From: Helopsaltes ochotensis
Lineage: Eukaryota; Chordata; Aves; Passeriformes; Locustellidae
NCBI GenBank assembly: GCA_013400155.1
Contig: VXBM01001328.1
Span: 122,794-186,793 of the forward strand
Direction of reading: 5' to 3'
Length of the DNA stretch: 64,000 nt
Shown: piece after piece, positions 56,165 to 64,000 of the stretch
How positions within the stretch are numbered: position 1 is the first letter of the stretch
Layout: every line of letters starts with the position of its first letter
Notes under the pieces: generated by a model
What the model was told of the DNA's origin: nothing
Seen by the model: only the letters and a program-made list of their open reading frames with translations
Database searches by the model: none
Program-made: the position numbers and the translations under genes

Positions 56165-56542
56165 TGACCAGTTTCTCACTGCTTGCCCAGTGTCCAGTTT
56201 CTCACTGCTTGCTCAGTTCCCAGTTTCTCATCGCTTGCCCAGTTCCCAGTTTCTCACTGCTTGCCCAGTTCCCAGTTTCTCACTGCTTGCCCAGTTCCCA
56301 GTTTCTCACTGCTTGCCCAGTGACCAGTTTCTCATCGCTTGCCCAGTGACCAGTTTCTCATCGCTTGCCCAGTGACCAGTTTCTCATCGCTTGCCCAGTG
56401 ACCAGTTTCTCACTGCTTGCCCAGTGACCAGTTTCTCACTGCTTGCCCAGTGACCAGTTTCTCACTGCTTGCCCAGTTCCCAGTTTCTCATCGCTTGCCC
56501 AGTTCCCAGTTTCTCACTGCTTGCCCAGTGTCCAGTTTCTCA
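56165..56542. repeat. 26-bp minisatellite, about 14 copies
   Basis: The unit is CCAGTTTCTCACTGCTTGCC plus CAGTKM, with TCAT/TCACT and TTCC/TGACC/TGTCC variants intermixed. The period is 26 bp throughout. The sense-strand unit is purine-rich, reading GGGCAAGCAGTGAGAAACTG. Confidence 0.94.
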
Positions 56543-59500
56543 CCCACGCCACGTGGAGAGGGGAAGGACAAGGAATCAGCACTGGCAGGGTGGATGCTGC
56601 ACTCGCACAGCCTCTGGGAGAAGGTGCTCTGGTTTGGATAAATCCCAGCCCTCGTGCTAACTCCCCACCCATTTCAGTGCCAAATGCTGCTCTGACACTG
56701 CTGCCCCACACAGTTTGGGGTTCCTTTATTTTCCTACGAATGAAAAGCTCTCCTGGCTCTCTGTGTGGCCTTTCCAACCTGGGCTCAGAGCCTGCTCCTG
56801 CTCCAGGCTCCCACTACAGCTATTTTTGGGAGCCTGTCCCCTCTGCCCCCAGCCCAGCACCACAAACACCTCCCCAGGTTTTGTTTGATAGGAGTCCTGA
56901 GGTGAAAGCACAGCCCAAAAGAAAATGTTTCTAATCCTTCCTTTGCTGCAAGGGAGAAAAGCAAGGACTGAGCAGGGCCAGGGAGGTCATGGGAGCACCT
57001 CAGCCCTTTGGTGTGGTACCAGCACATCATCTCTGAAGAGCTGAACTTATCTCCACACGCAATTTGGTGTGAAAGCCCCAAAAAACAGCACAAAAATAAT
57101 CCTGCCGGGGTGAACACAACAAAAATTCTGCTGAAGGCGTTCCAGCTCCTAAAAACTTTTATGGCGACTTCCAGATGTGCCTATTTTAAAGGGATTTTTT
57201 TTTTTCTCCTGGCCTCATTCCCACCTGTGACAATCCTAAGTACAGCCAGAAATTCCTACAGCATCGCAGGGATACGTGCAAAAGAAGGTCAAAACTGGAC
57301 AGGGAGCACTGGCTAGACAGCTCTGCAGACACGCTGAAAGGAAAATTACAGTTTTCTATCCAGAAAAGTGGAAGGGGGTTCAAATCACACAGTCCAAGTT
57401 GTGCAAATCTGTGAGCTCAGAGGCCAACAGCACCACAAGAAGCTGTTTTTATCAGCTGCTCCTGGCTGGGAAGTTGCTAAAGGGAGATGTAATCGTTTGC
57501 TTTTACTAATTATTGTAATTGTGTAAATATACTTTTGCAGAATCACTTGGGAGACTCTCCATGGAGGCAGTTGATAAAGTGACTCCATTAACACTCTGCC
57601 TGGGACTGGGAATGAGTGCTCCTGATTTGTGGCACCAGGATCGTTTCAAAAGTCAGCTCAGATTTGCACTGCTGAAGCAGACTCGTAATTTCATCCAGAT
57701 TTCTGCACAGAGCACAAGATTCAAGCAATGACTTGGCTTATGTTTTATATCAGAAAAGGAAAATTTCCACAACAGACGTTGCATAAGCACTGATGTTTTT
57801 ATACTGTTTTCCATGGAAAAAAAGAACACAAGGATATCCTTTCAGATTTCATTAACACTGCATGGTATTGAAGAACAACAAGCTACAGGAAAATGATGAT
57901 TGAGGAATGCAGGCTCTCTATATTTTTACTCTTTATTCTGCATTAAACCTACAATACAAGAGCCTATTAACCAAAACCTCAGCAAAATTTTTGACAGACA
58001 AAACAAAGGCTGATACACCAGGTAAGTTACTTACATTTCAATTATTAAGTTATATTATTTATGTACAGGAAAAAAAATTAAAAATAGTCTTTTCCTATTC
58101 AACTGCATCAAAATAAACCATTCCTGAGCCATTAGAACAACCCTTATCCATGAAGTGTTGCCATTTCCAGGCTTCACAGAGAGCCAGGCTCAGGTAGCCC
58201 CAAATTCCAGTTCCATCTAAGGAGTGCCCTGACAATGGAAATAAATAAAATCTGGGCTATTTCCTGAGAGCTGGGCAGTTCCATACAGAAGGGCACTGAA
58301 CTGACAAGGTTCCAAGCATTTCTCAGCCAATTTCTCCCCAAAAATTGACCAAAAAAATTTTCTTAATTCTCCCTCTTAATATACAGATACAATAACTGGC
58401 ACAAGAAAACTTCAATTTTTTTTTCCCCCAATTCAAACACATCTTGCCTCTCTGAAAGACGAGAATTTCTTGATGTTTTTTGACAACAAAAATTAGGTTT
58501 TTTCTCCCCAGTGCCCGGCCAGGCTATGGCAGCAGAGCAGCTTCTCAAGCACCGACCAAGAAAAAAAAAAAAGAGTGCATTTGCTCGTGTGCCTTCCTTG
58601 TGTTATCAGCCCTGCCACAGCCGAGGCTCCCAATCACCTCCCAGGAAATCTGAATTCCTGCCGTCCCAGGGACTGCGGGATCCTTGGGCACAGCTCATTA
58701 TCTGCCAGCCCACCTTGCTGCTCCACAGCCCAACTTTTATCTGGCCGGGCCAGCTGCATTCCCGGCGTTTGAAGTGGAATGTCAGCCTTGGCTGCTGCCG
58801 CATCGCTGAGGATGCCCCGAGCCTTTGAAGAGACGACTCAAGGCTTAATTAAAAAATTCAGATTTGGTCTGCCCTTCCACCAGGACCTCTCGCTGTCTTT
58901 TTTGGAAATGTTTCATGTCAGGAAAAAAAAAAAAAAGAAAAAAAGGAATACGTGTGGAAAAGGATGAAAAACTTGGGCTGTCAAAGAGCCTCGAATAAAG
59001 CTGCTGTAGCTGGAGTCCAACTAAGGAATAATCATGGAAAACAGATGAGGTTTTGCTCCACTGGTTTCTGCTCTGTAATTATTACTACAGCACACACTAC
59101 TGGCAAATAATATTTAAAATAATCCAAAAAGGTACAATCAAAAACTTAACAGCCTTCCTCACTTATCCTTTTGTTGTTGTTGTATTTCAGCTTCACAAGC
59201 TGAAAATTATAGGAAAAAAAAATCAAAAGGCAGCAGATTTTTGTGCTGAGGGTGCACAAGGTCCAGGTTTCAGAGCTGGAGGACGTTCAGGGGGTTTTAC
59301 ACCACTTGCTGTGCAAGTAGCTCACAGCCACCACAGATTTATTTATAAAGATCCATCAAAAGAAGTGGAGAAATGTGTGAAACCTCTGATTTCAGAGAGG
59401 GAGAATCACCGTTCTGGCATTTAAATTGGTCTGCAGGACAGCTCAAAACGGGATTTATCTCTTCTAAGCAGTAAATCCATTAACCAGAAGACAATCGCAT

Positions 59501-60094
59501 TAGAAAAAATAAATAATGCTGCATTCTGTCAGTGCTCATTTTCCAAAGGATTGAATAAATGGACAGTTCTGGTGATTCCATCTCTTCGCCATCACCCAAA
59601 AATCCTCAAAGAATGTGGATTTTTTTGGCCCATATAAACCCCTGGCCATCTCCCTGTCCCCGTGTTGTGCTTGTCTGAGCACAATCTGTTCTCCTTGAGA
59701 AACATATGGCCAGACAAGCTCTTAGGGAGACAAATAAATAAATAAAATGCTCGCCAATCAACCAGGAGAAGCCTGCACTAAGCTGTTATTTTACACATCA
59801 CTGTATGACCTGATGTATTAATATATTATTGTTTGCACAGTACTAATACTAAAAACAAACAGGAAAAATAAACCAGCAAACTGCTTTTTTTTTTGTCAGA
59901 TACAAAATGCTTTTTTTTAAATAATTCCAGCCCCCAAGATCAGTAACAGACAATGAGAAATGTTTCCTTCACAGAGCAGGAGTTAAGGATTAAGATGGCA
60001 GAGCTGCCTTGACAAATATTCGAGGCCCCCTGGGCCTACAACTTTTGTTACTGTCTGGCTGGAAACATCAACATGCATTTGAGAGTTACAGAGG

Positions 60095-60200
60095 CATTTA
60101 ATGCTTTTCATCTTCAAAGCATTTCTTACCCTTTCAACTCTGGCTGCAGGTATTATACCCCTGTTTTGGAGATGGAAACGTTACCTTGCCCCACGCTACC
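60095..60200 (+). mobile_element. MIR-like SINE remnant
   Basis: TTTTCATCTTCAAAGCATTT, GCAGGTATTATACCCCTGTT and TTGGAGATGGAAACGTTACC follow the order of the MIR 3' half (AAAGCA..GGTATTATTACCCC..TTACAGATGGGGAAAC). Confidence 0.5.
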
Positions 60201-63200
60201 AAAAAACACTCCTCACCTCACCCAGAGCAGATCCAGAGGGTGAAACCTCGCCAAAACCAAACCAACCGCTCACCAAAGCTCTGATTTATTCTTCTCCTGC
60301 CTTCACCTCCCAACTAAAGAATTTCAGTTGTTTCAAGCAACAACCTACCCTGTAATTTCAGCCAGGCCAGAGAAGCCGGGATCAGCCGAGCCAGGTAACA
60401 GCGACGGTGAAACTCCACCCGCAGATCAGGTCACGCCACAACCACCCATTTAGTTGTAATTTTAGTCAAAAAAGGGCTCTTAACTTTGAATTAGCGCTGA
60501 GTGTCAGCTCTGCCCAGGAGAATACATCACAGGATTGTCACACAAGTACTCATTGACCCAGCTCCAGCCCTTGGCAAGCGATGCCGTGGGATATTTAGGA
60601 TGCAGCTTGCTGAAGAATGACAAAGAATACACGGATGGGATTGCACCCTGCCTCCCAAGGATGCCAGAAGGTGTTCCCTGGAATGACAGGGATGCTGTCA
60701 ACGTGCTGAAAAAACAAGGGGACAGTTACAGGTGACTGTGCTACAGCACAGCCCACAGTCCTCCTCCAGCATCCTCCATCCTGCAGGAGGGAGAGGGAAG
60801 GGAAGAGATTGCGGTGAGGCTGTTTCTGGATGATTTGGGAAATCACTCTGGGCATAAACATGAACAGATCTGCTCTGCTGCTCAGGGAAAACATCCCCGT
60901 AAAGATGTGTACGTACACACACCTCAGCCTGTGAAAGGGAAGACACAGAATATTGAGACACAGCAACATCATTAACTGGGGGTTTGGCAGAGCTGTCAAA
61001 CAGAGGGGGAGCCATAATTAATCAGAGCAACAGAGAAAATCAGACAACTGATGAACTTTCAGTATTTCACCACTCCTGGAGAAATAACACAGAGGCAGAC
61101 ACCCAGGAACCCACACACACTGCAGAGCCCAGCACGTGCTTCCTAAGGGAATCCTTGCTATGGCACAAATACGTACATTCTAATTGGAAATTTACATCAG
61201 AAACACTTAAGCTGCTGTTCAACACGCTCAGCAAATGATGCAACTCACGAGTTGTCACCTACACTTCGTGCTCCTCAGCTGCTCTAGGCAGCACCACTCA
61301 GGGAATGAATTTATAAATGAAACCAGAGCGCTGGCATGGGCCAGGAAACAAAGCACTCCCCGAAGGTACCGGTGAGGCGCTGCCCTCGTGCAAGTCTCTG
61401 TAAATAGAGAGCGCTGGTGTGAGAGCCAAAATCAATTGTCAGACTGCTGCTGCCACCAGAAACCTCTCCCAACCTCAGTCTGCCTGTAGCTTCAGCCTCT
61501 CCTCCAGCTGTCCCTCACTCAACAATGCAAAATAATGGGATTTTATGAGGAACACTCAGTCCTCAGTGCTGCTGGAGCAGTGCCAGGGAGCACAGGCAGA
61601 AGGAGAAGGGACCACAGGCAGGAGACACCGCGCAGAGGAGAAGGAGCTCGCTTACAGCACTGCCAGTGCTCCCGCAGAAATCCGATTTATTTCAGATCTC
61701 CCAGCTTCCACCTTCGTTACTCCCTGCCCCTTCTCACAGGCATTGAAGGCTCACACATCCCGTGCTTCTCCTCTTACCTCTTCCACTTGCTCCTCTGCTG
61801 TCTGCTCTGGAGGCTCCACCTCATCCTGCCTTCCTGCACTTACGGAGGCTCTGCCTGCATTTCCCTCTTTTCCCAGACTCCAAACACACCCAACCAACCT
61901 CTCACCTTCACTCCGCTGAAGCGTTTCCACCTGCTCCCGCACTCATTGGATGCTTCCTCCCCACCTCCAGCTCAGACCGACCCTTCCTGCAAAGCCCTCT
62001 GGTGACACCACCTCCTCCTGCCTGTTCCCAGGATGTGCAGATGTGGGAGCCACAGCTGGCAAGGACCAGAGCATGGGGAGAGCACGCAAGGGAAGCGTTA
62101 AATCCTGCCACTTCCTCCTCTATGCTTTATGAAGAGAAATAAAACTGCAGCTCGCTAAGGGCTGGAATCAACCCTTCCCTCCTGCCACCACAGCTTCCCC
62201 TCGCTAGTCCTGATTTGGGGACTGTCGCCCACTAAACCAGCACAACACCCTTGGATTTGTATCCAGTTAAAGGATAAAAGTGTTCTCACTCTCCTTCGGA
62301 AATCCCACACCTTATTCTCTGTATTTTCGGCCAACACGACCTGTTTGCATCAGCCCAAGCATCCCCACCGTGCCGGCACCCCTCACCTGGCACCAGGTGC
62401 TCACCACCACTCACCAACAGCCCTGAACAAGCAGGAAAGAAAAGGGGAATCCTGTGCCAGCTACACCCAGCCCTGCCTGAGCAGGCTCGGCAAATTTCAG
62501 CCCTAAAACCAAGTGAGAAGCACGGGCTGCAGTGACAAATGTCATAACATTTTTTGTTCTACTGTAGGAGGTCAGCAAAAAAAGCTCCTAAAATCAGGGG
62601 AGGTTTGTTCCCACCGGTTTTTAATCTTAAACAGCTGTAATAATGTTCCGGGGGGAGCAAAGGACAGGCTGGGCACTAGCGTGATGTGAGTTGAGACAGT
62701 CAAAATATGAAGCATATAAAAATAGAGCTCAGTATGAAAAGGGTTTCAGTTTAACTACCAGTTTCACCACATTAAATTACTTCAGGGCCTTAAATATCCA
62801 GCTAATAGTAAACAGAATGTTAACATTATTTGCATCCCCCACGAACTGGCATCCAGATTGTTCCCGAGCTCGGATCGTCGGTACAATTCTTGCAAAGAAA
62901 ACCTGGCTCATCCTACGGTTAATTCCTGTAACAAGCTATATTTTTATGAACTGCTTTTTCAAATCCAGCACACGTTGAGGCGATCGTATTATATTTTTTT
63001 TTAACGCCAGAAACGGATTTAGCAATGCAATTATACTGACTTAATTTGCATGAACAGAGACTCCACCAAAGCAAAGGATTATGCTTCTATCTTTTGAGGG
63101 GAAACACATACGTGCGTATGCACGGCAGAAAGGGGAAAAAAAAAAAGGGACTTCCTTGAATTCAGTACATCAATAATGTACCTTGTTAAGTGAAGTCATT

Positions 63201-63429
63201 TAAATCCGCGCCTTCTTAGCATCAAGGACAAGAGACAGCTCAGTGTTTGCCCGGACAAAACGAGCCCTAGGAGGCCGCCCAGCACAATGCTGGTGCAGAG
63301 GTGAGAGAATGCAGCCAGTTTAGAGAAGATAAAAGGCCATTTGGGTAGAGACCCCCGCTGATCCTATGAAAGTGTCTCCTTTTCAATTTGGGAGGCTTTT
63401 AAAACTGCATTTGCTACTGACCATACCTT

Positions 63430-64000
63430 CCCCTGAAAGCCGCCTGGGATCCGATTTCACTTTTCCCCCCGCCCGGAGAGGGTCGGCAGCCGCCGGCCGT
63501 GCCGCAGGTACCGGCGCTCCCTGCAAGTCTCGCCAGCCCCTCGCAGAACGCCCCGCAAACACCACAGAACGCCAAGAACCTTCCCCCGAACGCCGCCGCA
63601 CCCGAATCCAGCATCCGAATAAACTCCTCCGGCCGCTCGCGGCGGCCGGGGAGCATCGCCTCCCCCGATGGCCCCGCAGCTCCCGCCCGCGGGATGCTCG
63701 GCCGGGACCGGCTCAGCCCCGAACCCCCGGCCCGGAGCTGCCCGGGGGGCACGGCGGCCTCGGCCCCGAGCCCGGCTCGGACCCTCCGCCACTGCCGGAG
63801 GCGCTTTGGGCTACTCCTATTGTGTAAATTGCAAATAAAATAACAAAGTGCCCGTGCCCCGCCGCTACGGCCACGCTCGCCTTCGGGCGGGCGGCACTGT
63901 GGGGGAAGCGGGGCCGGAGAGAACCGGGGCTGAGGGAGCGGGGCCGGGGAGAGCCGGGGCTGAGGAGAACCGGGGCTAGGGACAACCGGGGCTGAGGAGA
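63430..64000. promoter_or_regulatory. CpG island at the window edge, probably flanking CACHD1 promoter/exon 1
   Basis: Base composition changes abruptly after about 63430 from AT-rich to strongly GC-rich, with many CpG dinucleotides (for example CGCTCGCGGCGGCCGG near 63635) and GC boxes. The island continues to the end of the window. Since CACHD1 is transcribed leftward and its signal-peptide exon was not found here, this is read as the 5' end of intron 1 next to exon 1 and the promoter. The open frames within it match no CACHD1 sequence. Confidence 0.65.
63909..64000. repeat. G-rich 16-25 bp tandem repeat in the CpG island
   Basis: GAACCGGGGCTGAGGA-type units repeat about four times up to the last base, with AGCCGGGG and CAACCGGGG variants. 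Truncated by the window end. Confidence 0.85.

Larger units (their letters stand above)
34979..64000 (-). other. CACHD1: Intron 1 of CACHD1 (partial, more than 29 kb)
   Basis: Everything upstream of exon 2 in the window is read as intron 1, because exon 2 has a good acceptor and no sequence matching the signal-peptide exon was found before 64000. It holds five CR1 fragments, the 24-bp and 26-bp arrays, two assembly gaps, one probable ERV LTR remnant (43000-43440), a MIR-like segment (60095-60200) and the CpG island at the right edge. 39000-43000 and 44000-47900 hold no recognised gene or repeat apart from a 20-nt palindrome at 45247-45266. Confidence 0.8.

Noticed and set aside
56165..56542. 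CRISPR-like array
   Set aside because: Units are directly adjacent at 26 bp with no unique spacers, in a vertebrate intron; it is a minisatellite.
60905..60916. 12-nt palindrome GTGTACGTACAC
   Set aside because: Short and in a CA/GT-rich context, so expected by chance.
63366..63985. Possible CACHD1 exon 1 in the CpG island
   Set aside because: None of the three minus-strand frames contains the expected segment preceding RIFNSFVY or a signal peptide followed by a phase 0 donor. Exon 1 must lie beyond 64000.

Overview
The window is vertebrate nuclear DNA, almost certainly from a bird and probably a songbird. Short, mostly truncated pieces of CR1 LINE are scattered through it on both strands. 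No Alu, B1 or L1-like sequence was recognised, the introns are kilobases long with GT/AG junctions, and the exons encode a vertebrate protein. No prokaryotic gene, operon, tRNA, rRNA or CRISPR array was found.

One gene explains all the coding sequence I can support: CACHD1 (VWA and Cache domain-containing protein 1, an alpha2-delta-like membrane protein), on the minus strand. Eight consecutive coding exons, numbered 2 to 9 on the assumption of a single upstream coding exon, run from 34978 down to 1763. They join in frame with consistent phases into about 397 codons covering the VWA_N region, the VWA domain and the first residues of the Cache region. The signal-peptide exon lies beyond 64000. 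The remaining Cache repeats, transmembrane segment and cytoplasmic tail lie before position 1. The rest of the window is intron: more than 29 kb of intron 1, introns 2 to 8, and 1.76 kb of intron 9.

Layout by coordinate: 1-1762 intron 9; 1763-1996 exon 9; 2962-3111 exon 8; 6432-6648 exon 7; 8481-8625 exon 6; 10809-10935 exon 5; 18722-18828 exon 4; 26963-27111 exon 3; 34916-34978 exon 2; 34979-64000 intron 1, ending in a CpG island (63430-64000) that probably flanks the promoter and first exon just outside the window.

The introns carry many tandem repeats: a 27-bp array, a 63-bp array, a 22-bp array with a higher-order duplication, a 24-bp array and a 26-bp array. Assembly gaps fall in or beside two of them. 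The most distinctive structure is in intron 3. About 135 bp containing the exon 4 splice acceptor and the first 24 bases of exon 4 is present in four tandem copies. The outermost copy is the real exon, one decoy has lost its AG, and two decoys keep an intact acceptor. I found no new multi-gene system. The interest lies in splice-site and repeat architecture and in a few candidate regulatory elements. All family assignments rest on recognising sequence by eye; no database search was run.
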